A stretch of 64,000 bases of DNA from assembly GCA_947090765.1 (NCBI GenBank), contig OX352322.1, positions 6,379,001-6,443,000 on the forward strand, given 5' to 3'. This DNA comes from Pseudomonas sp. MM223. Lineage in GTDB: Bacteria > Pseudomonadota > Gammaproteobacteria > Pseudomonadales > Pseudomonadaceae. Positions within the stretch are counted from its first letter, which is position 1. Every line of letters begins with the position of its first letter. The translations under genes were made by a program, and so were the position numbers. Shown here piece by piece: positions 27,642 to 36,795 of this stretch. The notes beneath the pieces are model-generated. The model had not been told where the DNA came from, made no database searches, and worked only from the letters and a program-made list of their open reading frames with translations.

Positions 27642-28997
27642 ATGAATGCTCTAGCCCGCCGCGCCGCTGGCCTGTTGCTCGGCACGCTCTGCCTGCCGCT
27701 CGCGGCCTTCGCCGCCGATGTGCAACCCACCCACGAATTCATCCTCGACAATGGCCTGAAGGTGGTCGTGCGCGAAGACCATCGCGCCCCGGTGGTGGTC
27801 TCGCAGATCTGGTACAAGGTCGGCTCCAGCTACGAAACCCCGGGCCAGACCGGCTTGTCCCATGCCCTGGAACACATGATGTTCAAGGGCAGCGCCAAGG
27901 TTGGCCCCGGCGAGGCCTCGCGCATCCTGCGTGACTTGGGCGCCGAAGAAAACGCCTTCACCAGCGACGATTACACCGCCTATTACCAAGTGCTGGCCCG
28001 CGACCGCTTGCCGGTCGCCCTGGAACTGGAGGCCGACCGCCTGGCCAGCCTGCGCCTGCCTGCCGACGAGTTCAGCCGCGAAATCGAGGTAATCAAGGAA
28101 GAACGCCGCCTGCGCACCGACGATCAGCCCAATTCCAAAGCGTTCGAGCTGTTCCGCGCCATGGCCTACCCAGCCAGCGGCTACCACACGCCGACCATCG
28201 GCTGGATGGCAGACCTGGAGCGCATGAAGGTCGAAGAACTGCGCCACTGGTACGAATCCTGGTACGCCCCCAACAATGCCACCCTGGTCGTGGTCGGGGA
28301 TGTCACCGCCGACGAGGTCAAAGGCCTGGCGCAGAAGTACTTCGGCAGCATTCCCAAGCGCGCCGTACCGCCGGCCAAGCTGCCACTGGAACTGGCCGAA
28401 CCTGGCCAGCGCCAGCTGACCCTGCACGTACGCACCCAGCTGCCCAGCCTGATCTATGGTTTCAACGTGCCCGGCCTGCCCACCGCCAAGGACCCGCGCA
28501 CGGTACATGCCCTGCGCCTGATCTCGGCACTGCTCGACGGCGGCTACAGCGCCCGCATGCCGGCGCGCCTGGAGCGTGGCCAAGAGCTGGTGGCCGGCGC
28601 CTCGTCCAGCTACAACGCCTTCACCCGCGGCGACAGCCTGTTCCTGATCTCGGCCACGCCGAACGTGCAGAAGCAAAAAACCCTCGCCGATGTCGAGAAA
28701 GGCATCTGGCAGTTGCTTGAAGAGCTCAAGACCACCCCACCTAGCGCCGAAGAGCTGGAACGCGTACGCGCCCAGGTCATCGCTGGCCTGGTCTACGACC
28801 GCGACTCCATCAGCAGCCAGGCCACCACCATCGGCCAGCTGGAAACCGTCGGGTTGTCCTGGAAGCTGATCGACAGCGAGCTGGACGAACTCAAGCGCGT
28901 CACCCCGCAGGACATCCAGGACGCCGCGCGCACCTATTTCACCCGCGAACGCCTGAGCGTTGCCCATGTACTGCCCGAGGAGTCCGCTCATGAGTGA
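27642..28997 (+). CDS. M16 zinc metallopeptidase, catalytic subunit (exported)
   Basis: Protein of 451 residues with a signal peptide (GLLLGTLCLPLAAFAAD), so periplasmic. The inverted zinc motif HxxEH is HALEH in GLSHALEHMMFKG, and the distal Glu lies in IKEERRLRTDDQ. It is the active half of a two-gene M16 peptidase; the next gene is the inactive half and overlaps it by eight bases. The substrate is unknown. The 230 bases upstream separate it from the divergent ftsY. Confidence 0.93.
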   Translation: MNALARRAAGLLLGTLCLPLAAFAADVQPTHEFILDNGLKVVVREDHRAPVVVSQIWYKVGSSYETPGQTGLSHALEHMMFKGSAKVGPGEASRILRDLGAEENAFTSDDYTAYYQVLARDRLPVALELEADRLASLRLPADEFSREIEVIKEERRLRTDDQPNSKAFELFRAMAYPASGYHTPTIGWMADLERMKVEELRHWYESWYAPNNATLVVVGDVTADEVKGLAQKYFGSIPKRAVPPAKLPLELAEPGQRQLTLHVRTQLPSLIYGFNVPGLPTAKDPRTVHALRLISALLDGGYSARMPARLERGQELVAGASSSYNAFTRGDSLFLISATPNVQKQKTLADVEKGIWQLLEELKTTPPSAEELERVRAQVIAGLVYDRDSISSQATTIGQLETVGLSWKLIDSELDELKRVTPQDIQDAARTYFTRERLSVAHVLPEESAHE

Positions 28998-30480
28998 TCG
29001 TCGCGCACCGCGCCCAACCCTGCTGGCCACGGGCATCCGCGCCCTGGCGCTGGCGGCTGTGCTGGTGGCCCCGGCCATGGCCGACAACGCCGCCAAGGCA
29101 GACAACAACGCCGCCCGCCCCGCCAACACCTTGCAGTCGCTGGCCGAGCTGGATGGCAAGGCACCCAGCCGGCGTCAGCTGAACATCCAGCACTGGAGCA
29201 CTGCTGAAGGCGCCCGGGTGCTGTTCGTCGAAGCCCGCGAGCTGCCGATGTTCGACCTGCGCGTCACCTTCGCCGCCGGCAGCAGCCAAGACGCTGGAAC
29301 ACCCGGCGTGGCGGCGCTGACCAACGCCATGCTCAACGAAGGTGTGGCCGGCAAGGACGTCACCGCCATCGCCGAAGGTTTCGAAGGCCTGGGCGCAGAC
29401 TTTGGCAACGGCTCCTACCGCGACATGGCCGTAGCGTCGCTGCGTAGCCTCAGCACCAAGGACAAGCGCGAACCTGCGCTCAAGCTGTTCACAGAAGTGG
29501 CCGGCAAACCGACCTTCCCCGAGGACGCCCTCAAGCGCATCAAGAACCAGATGCTGGCCGGCTTCGAATACGAGAAGCAGAACCCCGGCAAAATCGCGGG
29601 CAAGGCGCTGTTCGGCAACCTTTACGGTGATCACCCCTACGCCCACCCGAGCGACGGCACCGCCGACAGCATCAACGGCATCACCCTGGCGCAGCTGCGC
29701 GCCTTCCATGCCAAGGCCTACACTGCCGGCAACGCGGTCATCGCCCTGGTCGGCGATCTCAGCCGCAGCGAAGCCGAAGCCATCGCCGCCCAGGTGTCCG
29801 CCGGGTTGCCCAAAGGCCCGGCGTTGGCCGCACCGGCCCAGCCTACGGAAGCCAAGGCGGGCCTGACCCACATCGACTTCCCGTCCAAGCAGACCCACCT
29901 GATGCTGGCCGAACTGGGTATCGACCGCCAGGACCCGGACTGGCCCGCCTTGTCGCTGGGCAACCAGATCCTCGGTGGTGGTGCCTTCGGTACCCGGCTG
30001 ATGAGCGAAGTACGTGAAAAGCGTGGCCTGACCTACGGCGTGTACTCGGTGTTCAGCCCCATGCAGGTGCGCGGCCCGTTCATGATCAACCTGCAAACCC
30101 GTGCCGAACTCAGCGAAGGTACGCTCAAGCTGGTGCAGGGTATTCTTGCCGACTACCTCAAGACCGGCCCCACCCAGCAGGAACTGGACGATGCCAAACG
30201 CGAACTGGCCGGTAGCTTCCCGCTGTCCAATGCCAGCAACGCCAGCATCGTCGGCCAGCTGGGCGCAATCGGCTTCTACAACCTGCCGCTGACCTGGCTG
30301 GAGGACTTCATGCAGCAGTCCCAGGCCCTCACTGTCGAGCAGGTCAAGGCCGCCATGAACAAACACCTGTCAGCCGATAAACTGGTGATTGTCACCGTTG
30401 GCCCGAAAGTGCCACAAAAACCGCTGCCAGCACCCACTGACAAGCCCTCCGAGCAAGCGCTCGGGGTACCGGAGCACTAA
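28990..30480 (+). CDS. M16 peptidase-like subunit without zinc motif (exported)
   Basis: Protein of 496 residues starting MSDRRAPRP at ATG 28990, which overlaps the upstream stop. It has a signal peptide (LALAAVLVAPAMA), two M16 domains, and no HxxEH in the first (the equivalent region reads FAAGSSQDAGTPGVAALTNAM, in part). LTYGVYSVF is the conserved R/Y substrate-binding region. It is expected to pair with the catalytic subunit. rsmD starts at the last base of its stop codon. Confidence 0.92.
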   Translation: MSDRRAPRPTLLATGIRALALAAVLVAPAMADNAAKADNNAARPANTLQSLAELDGKAPSRRQLNIQHWSTAEGARVLFVEARELPMFDLRVTFAAGSSQDAGTPGVAALTNAMLNEGVAGKDVTAIAEGFEGLGADFGNGSYRDMAVASLRSLSTKDKREPALKLFTEVAGKPTFPEDALKRIKNQMLAGFEYEKQNPGKIAGKALFGNLYGDHPYAHPSDGTADSINGITLAQLRAFHAKAYTAGNAVIALVGDLSRSEAEAIAAQVSAGLPKGPALAAPAQPTEAKAGLTHIDFPSKQTHLMLAELGIDRQDPDWPALSLGNQILGGGAFGTRLMSEVREKRGLTYGVYSVFSPMQVRGPFMINLQTRAELSEGTLKLVQGILADYLKTGPTQQELDDAKRELAGSFPLSNASNASIVGQLGAIGFYNLPLTWLEDFMQQSQALTVEQVKAAMNKHLSADKLVIVTVGPKVPQKPLPAPTDKPSEQALGVPEH

Positions 30481-31082
30481 TGCCAAGAACCACCCCTCCC
30501 GCCCGCCCGCAATCGGGCCAAAGCAAGGGCCAGGGCCACCTGCGCATCATCGCCGGCGAGTGGCGCAGCCGCCGCCTGGCGGTACCGGAAGGCGAAGGCC
30601 TGCGGCCAACGCCTGACCGCGTGCGCGAAACCCTGTTCAACTGGCTGGCGCCGCACATCGAGGGTGCCCGCGTACTGGACGCCTTCACCGGCAGCGGTGC
30701 CCTGGTGCTCGAAGCCCTGTCTCGCGGCGCCAAGGATGCCGTGGCGCTGGACAGCAACCCGGCAGCGATCGGCAACCTGAAGAACAACCTCGAAATACTC
30801 CGTTGCCCGCGCGGGCAAATCCTGCAAACCGATGCCCTGCGCTACCTGCAAGGCCCGGCCAAGCAACAGTTCGATGTGGTGTTCCTCGACCCGCCGTTCC
30901 ACCAGGACTTGCTGGCCAACACCTGCAACCTGCTGGAGCAGAACCAGTGGCTGGGCGAACAGGCACTGATCTACACCGAAAGCGAAGCGGCGCCGTCAAC
31001 ACTGCCGATGCCTGGCAACTGGCGCCTGCACCGCGAGAAAAAAACGGGCCAGGTGCACTACGCGCTGTGGCAGCGCAGCTGA
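30480..31082 (+). CDS. rsmD: 16S rRNA (guanine-966-N2)-methyltransferase
   Basis: RsmD-family RNA methyltransferase of 200 residues. It shows the opening RIIAGEWRSRRL, the SAM motif VLDAFTGSGALVLEALSRGA, and the catalytic DPPF motif in VVFLDPPFHQ. The start ATG overlaps the preceding stop by one base (TAATG), so it is translationally coupled to the M16 pair. The rsmD next to M16 linkage is standard in pseudomonads. Confidence 0.96.
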   Translation: MPRTTPPARPQSGQSKGQGHLRIIAGEWRSRRLAVPEGEGLRPTPDRVRETLFNWLAPHIEGARVLDAFTGSGALVLEALSRGAKDAVALDSNPAAIGNLKNNLEILRCPRGQILQTDALRYLQGPAKQQFDVVFLDPPFHQDLLANTCNLLEQNQWLGEQALIYTESEAAPSTLPMPGNWRLHREKKTGQVHYALWQRS

Positions 31083-31166
31083 GAAAGCCCTAACTATGTA
31101 GTGCAGGCAGACGCGCATTTTTGCTGAAGCTGCTCCGGTTCAACGCCAACCAGGAGCACTTCAGCC

Positions 31167-32504
31167 ATGTCATCGCCGCCCCTTCCAGACGACGCATTGG
31201 TATCTGCCGGCCTAGCGTCCATCGCAACCGCCCCATCGGCAGCGTTACAGCACTTCACGCTGGACAACGGTTTGACCGTCTACCTGCGCGAGGATCACCG
31301 CACCCCACTCGTAGCAGTCCAGCTCTGTTACCACGTGGGTAACAGCGATGAGCCCGAAGGCCAAACCAACCTTTCGCACCTTCTGGAACACCTGATCTTC
31401 GATGGCAGCAGCAAGCTTGCCAAAGGCCAATACATGCAGGTGGTCGCCCGACTGGGTGGCAAAGCCAACGGCACCACCACAGACGATGCGACCGCTTTCG
31501 ATATTCAGTTGCCCGCCACAAACCTGCCGATTGCCTTGGAGATCATGGCCGACGCCATGACCACTGCAACCTTCGGCCAGCCGGAAATGGACCTGGCCGC
31601 CAAAGCGGTCGACGACGAGCGCCGGCTGAAGTTCGACAACGCACCGTTGCGGCAAGCCAGCTATCAGCACATGAAGTTGGCACATGCAGGCAGCCCTTAC
31701 GGCAACCCCACCTTCGGCCTCGCGAACGACCTGCAAAACCTGACGCTCGACACGCTGCGCAGTTGGTACGACCAATGGTACACACCCGGTAACGCCACGC
31801 TCGTGGTGGTAGGCGCAACCGACCTCGCAACACTTCAGCAGCACGTGACCCGGTATTTTGCGGGCCTTCCTGTGGTAACCACCACGCCGCGCCCCGTGCC
31901 CCGCCACGCTGTGCCGTTACAGGCGCGAAGCCAGGTCGTAAGCCTGCCCATGGTACGTGACGGGTTATTCATGTCATTCAACGTGCCAAGCCTGGCCACG
32001 GCGCCCCAGGCAACCACAGCACCAGCACTGAAACTGCTTGGCGAACTACTCGGCAAAGGCTTCAGCGCAAGGCTGTACAGCCGCTTGGTGCGCGACGAGA
32101 ACGTCCTCAAAGGTGTTGTGCTGGCTTACGACCCATTGGTTCGCGGCGATACCGTGCTGACGATTTCGGCCTCAGTGAACAGCGACAAGTCCACACCCCA
32201 AGACGCTGCCGAAGCCATTTATGGATTGGTGGATGAACTGCGCCAAACACCGCTCACCCAGGAAGAACTGGATCGCGCAAAACTTCGCCTGCTTGCCCGC
32301 TACCTGTTCAGCCAGGAGAGCATCACCCGGCAGGCCAGCCTGATCGGGCAAGCCGCCGCCTCAGGCCTGCCCCCTTCGCTGATCGATCAGCTGGCCGACC
32401 TCGTCCGACACCTCGACTGCGCAACCGTACGCCAGGTCGCATTCGACTACCTGAGCCGCGAACGCCTGACCATCACCTGCCTGCAGCCCGGAGCGCCAGC
32501 ATGA
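31167..32504 (+). CDS. Second M16 zinc metallopeptidase, catalytic subunit, no signal peptide
   Basis: Protein of 445 residues. The zinc motif is HLLEH in NLSHLLEHLIFDG, and the distal Glu lies in VDDERRLKF. Unlike the paralogue at 27642 it has no signal peptide, so it should act in the cytoplasm. AGGAGCACTTCAGCC precedes ATG 31167. The partner at 32501 overlaps its stop by four bases. It is similar in architecture to, but clearly diverged from, the first pair. The substrate is unknown. Confidence 0.88.
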   Translation: MSSPPLPDDALVSAGLASIATAPSAALQHFTLDNGLTVYLREDHRTPLVAVQLCYHVGNSDEPEGQTNLSHLLEHLIFDGSSKLAKGQYMQVVARLGGKANGTTTDDATAFDIQLPATNLPIALEIMADAMTTATFGQPEMDLAAKAVDDERRLKFDNAPLRQASYQHMKLAHAGSPYGNPTFGLANDLQNLTLDTLRSWYDQWYTPGNATLVVVGATDLATLQQHVTRYFAGLPVVTTTPRPVPRHAVPLQARSQVVSLPMVRDGLFMSFNVPSLATAPQATTAPALKLLGELLGKGFSARLYSRLVRDENVLKGVVLAYDPLVRGDTVLTISASVNSDKSTPQDAAEAIYGLVDELRQTPLTQEELDRAKLRLLARYLFSQESITRQASLIGQAAASGLPPSLIDQLADLVRHLDCATVRQVAFDYLSRERLTITCLQPGAPA

Positions 32505-33907
32505 ACCAAACAGCCAGCATCACCTCCACGCCACTGGTCTGCCGTGGCCCCGCAACCGATGCAGCGGTTGTCGCAATGGCCAATTTAAGTGCTGCTCAAG
32601 GCATCGACCTGACGCAACACCAACCGTTGGCGGTCAAGGTCCGGCAATGGGTTACTCCAGAGGGTGCACGGGCGAGCTTCACGGCGGTCCGTGATCGGCC
32701 GATGTTCGACCTGGCGCTTCGTTTTCGTGCCGGCAGCGCGCTGGATGGCGACAGCCCGGGCCTTGCCGCCCTGGTCTTGTATAGCCTCGACCAAGGCACC
32801 GAGCAGCTCGACAACGCCCAGTTTGCTCAACTTCTGGAAGGCCATGGCGCGATCATGAACAGAAGCATCAGCCACGATGAAGCTGTGGTTACCTTGCGTT
32901 GCCTAAGCCTGCCCGCACTGCGAACGAGTGCTCTGTCGCTGTTCACGCAAATGCTTGCCCAGCCGGCATTGCGCCCGGCCGACGTTGCGCGCATTCGGGA
33001 GCGGCTGGCCACCGTTCAGCGCGCGCGTGCCTGGTACCCCTCGACCAGGATGTCTGACGCGACAATGGCCCACTTGTTTGCCGATCATCCCTACGCCATC
33101 CCGGTGACAGGCACGGCCGAGGGGCTTGACGCCATCACAAACGAACAGTTGAGAGCCTTCCACCAACGCGCCTACTCGGCGAACAACGTCGATATCGGAC
33201 TGGTGGGTAACCTGTCGCCCGAAGAGGCGCAGCAGCTGGTTGCCGACCTTGTTAAGGCGTTACCGCAAAACTGGGCGGCGCAGGCACCTGAAACCTCGCT
33301 ACCGCCGAACACACGAACACAACACCTCGAAAAGACGGGGACCACAACCTCGATCATGCTCACGGTGCCAGCAACCGTATCGCCAGGAAACCCATGGCAT
33401 CCAGCACTGGTGATGCTGGATGAAATCCTCGGTGGCGGCTTCGAATCAAGGTTGACCCAGGAACTGCGCGTGAAGCGCGCCCTGACCTACAGCGCCAGTT
33501 CTTCGCTGCAACCATTGGATGCCGCCAACCTGCTGCAAATCGAGTGGGACATTGCCCCGGAGTACCGCGACGCCTCATGCGCGCTGGTTGCAAACATGCT
33601 GGCATGCCTGAGCAACCATGGGCCGAGCCAGGTCGAATGCGACGTGGCCTTGAGCCAACTGTCCGGCAAGCTCCAACATGCCCTGGCAAGCAATGAAAAC
33701 CTGGCCAAGGGCTTGGCAACGTTCAGCCATCAAGGCCTGCCTGCGGACCACCTGGCAACCTACCCCAACAAGCTGGCAGCGCTTACCCCGCTCGACATTC
33801 GCGAGGCCGCAAAGGCTTTGCTGGCCGAAACCCCTCACGTCTTGATCAGCCTCGGTCCGGACGTCGAGCAGCAAGCCTTGCCCTCACCACCTGCCACCGA
33901 CCAATAG
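32501..33907 (+). CDS. Second M16 peptidase-like subunit, non-catalytic, no signal peptide
   Basis: Protein of 468 residues, partner of the preceding gene (ATGA overlap). It has two M16 domains without HxxEH and keeps LGGGFESRLTQELRVKRALTYSAS (in part), the substrate-clamp region of inactive subunits. No signal peptide. With the preceding gene it forms a cytosolic counterpart of the periplasmic pair at 27642-30480. Confidence 0.86.
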   Translation: MNQTASITSTPLVCRGPATDAAVVAMANLSAAQGIDLTQHQPLAVKVRQWVTPEGARASFTAVRDRPMFDLALRFRAGSALDGDSPGLAALVLYSLDQGTEQLDNAQFAQLLEGHGAIMNRSISHDEAVVTLRCLSLPALRTSALSLFTQMLAQPALRPADVARIRERLATVQRARAWYPSTRMSDATMAHLFADHPYAIPVTGTAEGLDAITNEQLRAFHQRAYSANNVDIGLVGNLSPEEAQQLVADLVKALPQNWAAQAPETSLPPNTRTQHLEKTGTTTSIMLTVPATVSPGNPWHPALVMLDEILGGGFESRLTQELRVKRALTYSASSSLQPLDAANLLQIEWDIAPEYRDASCALVANMLACLSNHGPSQVECDVALSQLSGKLQHALASNENLAKGLATFSHQGLPADHLATYPNKLAALTPLDIREAAKALLAETPHVLISLGPDVEQQALPSPPATDQ

Positions 33908-33967
33908 CGCACATACAGTGGCGGTGTTTCATGGCACTCTAGGCAGGCACATCACGAGTCGCCCAGC

Positions 33968-34960
33968 ATGCCCAGCCTCAGCGCCAAATTCCGCCCGGCC
34001 ATTGGCCTGTCAAACCCCCACCTGCAAACGCTGTGGGGGCCGCTGTGGCGCAAGCTGCCAGACCTGCAGCGCAACCGCGAACGGCTGTGGCTGGCCGACG
34101 GTGACTTCATCGACCTCGACTGGCATGGCCCGCATCAGGCACATGCACCGTTGGTACTTGTGCTGCATGGGCTGACCGGCTCGTCCCATTCGCCCTATGT
34201 CAAAGGTTTGCAGCAAGCGCTGCAAACCCGCGGCTGGGCCAGCGTGGCGGTGAACTGGCGCGGCTGCTCGGGGGAGCCGAACCTGTTGCCGCGCAGTTAC
34301 CATTCCGGCGCCAGCGAAGACCTGGCCGAAATCGTCAGCCACCTGCGTGCCCAGCGCCCGTTGGCGCCGCTGTATGCGGTGGGTTACTCGCTGGGCGGCA
34401 ATGTGCTGTTGAAGTACCTGGGCGAGAGCGGCGTCGCCAGCCAGCTGGAGGCGGCAGTTGCGGTATCGGTACCCTTTCGCCTGGATCACTGCGCTGACCG
34501 TATCGGTCAGGGCTTCTCCAAGGTGTACCAGGCGCACTTCATGCGCGAGATGCTGGCGTATGTGCAGCTCAAACAGCGGCACTTTCACGAGCAAGGCCAG
34601 CATGAGCGGCTGGCGACGCTGGAGCGCCTGGGGCAACTGACCAACTTGCGCACGTTCTGGGACTTCGACGGCAAAGTCACAGCACCGCTCAACGGCTTTC
34701 GCGATGCGCACGACTACTATCGCCGCTCATCGAGCCACTTCTTCCTCGGCCAGAACCGCACGCCGACGCTGATCATCCATTCCAGCGATGACCCGTTCGT
34801 GGCCGGCCATAGCCTGCCTACGGCCCGTGAACTGGCACCACAGACCCGCTTTGAACTGCATAGCCGCGGGGGGCACGTGGGGTTTGTCGATGGCAGCCTG
34901 CGCAACCCGGGTTACTACCTGGAGCGGCGGATTCCGCAGTGGCTGGTGGACGGGCAGTAA
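33968..34960 (+). CDS. Alpha/beta hydrolase, YheT family
   Basis: Cytosolic hydrolase of 330 residues. Conserved N-terminal NPHLQTLWGPLWR is typical of YheT/ABHD1-3 relatives. The oxyanion region is LHGLTGSSHSPY, the nucleophile Ser lies in GYSLGGNVLLKYLGE, the acid in SSDDPF and the His in RGGHVGFVDG. The substrate is unknown, probably an ester or lipid. It is flanked on the right by a REP pair. Confidence 0.92.
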   Translation: MPSLSAKFRPAIGLSNPHLQTLWGPLWRKLPDLQRNRERLWLADGDFIDLDWHGPHQAHAPLVLVLHGLTGSSHSPYVKGLQQALQTRGWASVAVNWRGCSGEPNLLPRSYHSGASEDLAEIVSHLRAQRPLAPLYAVGYSLGGNVLLKYLGESGVASQLEAAVAVSVPFRLDHCADRIGQGFSKVYQAHFMREMLAYVQLKQRHFHEQGQHERLATLERLGQLTNLRTFWDFDGKVTAPLNGFRDAHDYYRRSSSHFFLGQNRTPTLIIHSSDDPFVAGHSLPTARELAPQTRFELHSRGGHVGFVDGSLRNPGYYLERRIPQWLVDGQ

Positions 34961-34985
34961 ACGCCGCAGCTTTCATTGGCAGTAC

Positions 34986-35082
34986 CGGCCTCATCGCCGG
35001 CAAGCCAGGCTCCCACAGGTAGGGCACAGCCTCGATGGGCAGTGAAGTACCTGTGGGAGATGGCTTGCCGGCGATGAGGCCG
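34986..35082. repeat. REP pair, family B (inverted)
   Basis: Inverted family B units (TCATCGCCGGCAAGCCAG and complement) in the convergent intergenic space between the YheT hydrolase and sseA. Confidence 0.88.
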
Positions 35083-35089
35083 GGCCTGA

Positions 35090-35944
35090 TTACTCGCCGG
35101 TGGCCACGCCATGCTGCGGGTTGTTGATCCACTCACTCCACGACCCGGCATACAGCTTGCCCAGCGGGTAACCCGCCAGTGCCATGGCAAACAGGTTATG
35201 GCAAGCCGTCACCCCAGACCCGCAGTAAGACACCAGTTGCTCTGGCGCCCGCCCGGCCAGTTTTTCGGCAAAGCGCTGCTTGAGTTGATCCACAGGCAGG
35301 AAGCGCCCATCAGCACCTAGGTTGTCGGTAAACGCCGCACACTGAGCCCCGGGAATATGCCCCGCCACCGGGTCGATCGGCTCCACTTCACCGCGAAAAC
35401 GCGGCAAGGCACGCGCATCGATCAAGGTCAGGTCTGCGCTACCCAGGCGCTTGCCCAAGTGATCGGCATCAATCAGCAGCTTGGCATCTGGCTCGCCACT
35501 GAAGGTACCTTCGCGTTTGAGCGGTGGGTCCAGGCTCAGCGGCAGGTGCGCGGCATGCCACGCCTTCAGGCCACCATCGAGGATCGCCACGCCGTCGCGC
35601 TTGCCCAACCAGGCCAGCAACCACCAGGCCCGGGCGGCAAAGGCGCCAGGGCCGTCGTCGTAAAGCACCACCTCGCTGTCGTTGTCCAGGCCCCACTCGC
35701 GCAAGCGCTCCACCAGCCGGCGCGCATCGGGCAGTGGATGGCGCCCGGTGCGCCCCTTGCTCACCGGCCCGCTGAGGTCACGGTCCAGGTCGGCGAAATG
35801 CGCCCCGGCAATATGCCCCTGGGCATAGCTGCGTTGGCCATAGTCCACATCCTCGAGGGCAAAGCGACAGTCGAGGATCACCAACTTGGGCGAGCCCAGA
35901 CGCTCGGCCAACTGCTGCGGGGTGATCAATTGCGCAAGGGGCAT
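35090..35944 (-). CDS. sseA: 3-mercaptopyruvate sulfurtransferase
   Basis: Protein of 284 residues with two rhodanese domains. The active-site loop CGSGVTA in the C-terminal domain is the type seen in mercaptopyruvate sulfurtransferases, whereas thiosulfate-specific rhodaneses have CRKGVT. The start MPLAQLITPQQL at 35944 has AGGAG six bases upstream; the longer open frame has no ribosome site. The TetR gene lies 35 bases upstream on the same strand. Confidence 0.92.
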   Translation of the reverse strand: MPLAQLITPQQLAERLGSPKLVILDCRFALEDVDYGQRSYAQGHIAGAHFADLDRDLSGPVSKGRTGRHPLPDARRLVERLREWGLDNDSEVVLYDDGPGAFAARAWWLLAWLGKRDGVAILDGGLKAWHAAHLPLSLDPPLKREGTFSGEPDAKLLIDADHLGKRLGSADLTLIDARALPRFRGEVEPIDPVAGHIPGAQCAAFTDNLGADGRFLPVDQLKQRFAEKLAGRAPEQLVSYCGSGVTACHNLFAMALAGYPLGKLYAGSWSEWINNPQHGVATGE

Positions 35945-35979
35945 GACAATCTCCTGATCGATGGCACTAGGGCCCTGGG

Positions 35980-36645
35980 CTAATGCTCCAGAGCCTGGTT
36001 GAACGGTACATGGAATTCCTGGCACAGGGCGTCTACGGCGGCGCGTGCGCTCTCGGTGACGTAGCCGAGTTCCAGCACCAGTACCTGGTAGACGCCCCGC
36101 TTGAAGGCTTCTTCACCCAGGTGCGCGGAATGTTCACGCGTGGTGCTGAGAAAACGGACCCAGGACGTCAGCACGATCCAGGCATTGATGGTCAGTGATT
36201 CGATTTGTGCGGGCGCCATGGCCAGGATGCCCGCCTCGACAAAGCCGCGGTAGATCGCCTGGCCCTGGCGCAGGCAGCGCTCGGAAAAACGCCGGTAGCG
36301 GGCGGCCAGCTCCGCATCGCTGTCCAGCAGGTGTTCCAGGTCACGGTGCAGGAAGCGGTAGTTCCACATCGCCGCCAGCAAGGCCTTGAGGTAGAAGCGC
36401 TTGTCCTCCACGGTTGCCTTGCGGCCTTGCGGCGGGCGCAGGAAGCTGTCTACCAGTTCTTCATACTGGCTGAACAACAGGGCAATGATCGCCTGCTTGT
36501 TGGGGAAGTGGTAATACAGGTTGCCGGGCGAAATTTCCATGTGCGCGGCAATGTGGTTGGTACTGACGCTGCGTTCGCCCTGCTCGTTGAACAGCTCCAG
36601 GCTGTTCTGCACGATGCGCTCTCGGGTCTTCATGCGCGGGGCCAT
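35980..36645 (-). CDS. TetR-family transcriptional regulator
   Basis: Protein of 221 residues. The N-terminal HTH is RERIVQNSLELFNEQG...TNHIAAHMEISPGNLYYHFPNK (in part), followed by a long ligand-binding domain. Start MAPRMKTRE at 36645 is preceded by GGGAG; the ATG at 36675 lies further up without a site. It is divergent from the aldehyde dehydrogenase, with a perfect inverted repeat between them, so it probably represses that gene and itself. The ligand is unknown. Confidence 0.9.
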   Translation of the reverse strand: MAPRMKTRERIVQNSLELFNEQGERSVSTNHIAAHMEISPGNLYYHFPNKQAIIALLFSQYEELVDSFLRPPQGRKATVEDKRFYLKALLAAMWNYRFLHRDLEHLLDSDAELAARYRRFSERCLRQGQAIYRGFVEAGILAMAPAQIESLTINAWIVLTSWVRFLSTTREHSAHLGEEAFKRGVYQVLVLELGYVTESARAAVDALCQEFHVPFNQALEH

Positions 36646-36708
36646 GCTCAGCTCCCAGTTTGCGGGCTTTTTCAAAGGGCCATCTTACGGCGTATTACAG
36701 GTGGAATG

Positions 36709-36723
36709 CACCGTTCGACGGTG
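36709..36723. promoter_or_regulatory. Candidate TetR operator
   Basis: CACCGT-TCG-ACGGTG is a perfect 6-bp inverted repeat with a 3-base spacer in the divergent TetR / aldehyde dehydrogenase region. A second short repeat, TAGAG-6-CTCTA, lies at 36751-36766. Confidence 0.45.
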
Positions 36724-36795
36724 TGGAAAAATTCGCACCATCGTCCCGATTAGAGTATAGGCTCTAGACATTCCCCACCCGGAACAAACGTCGCC

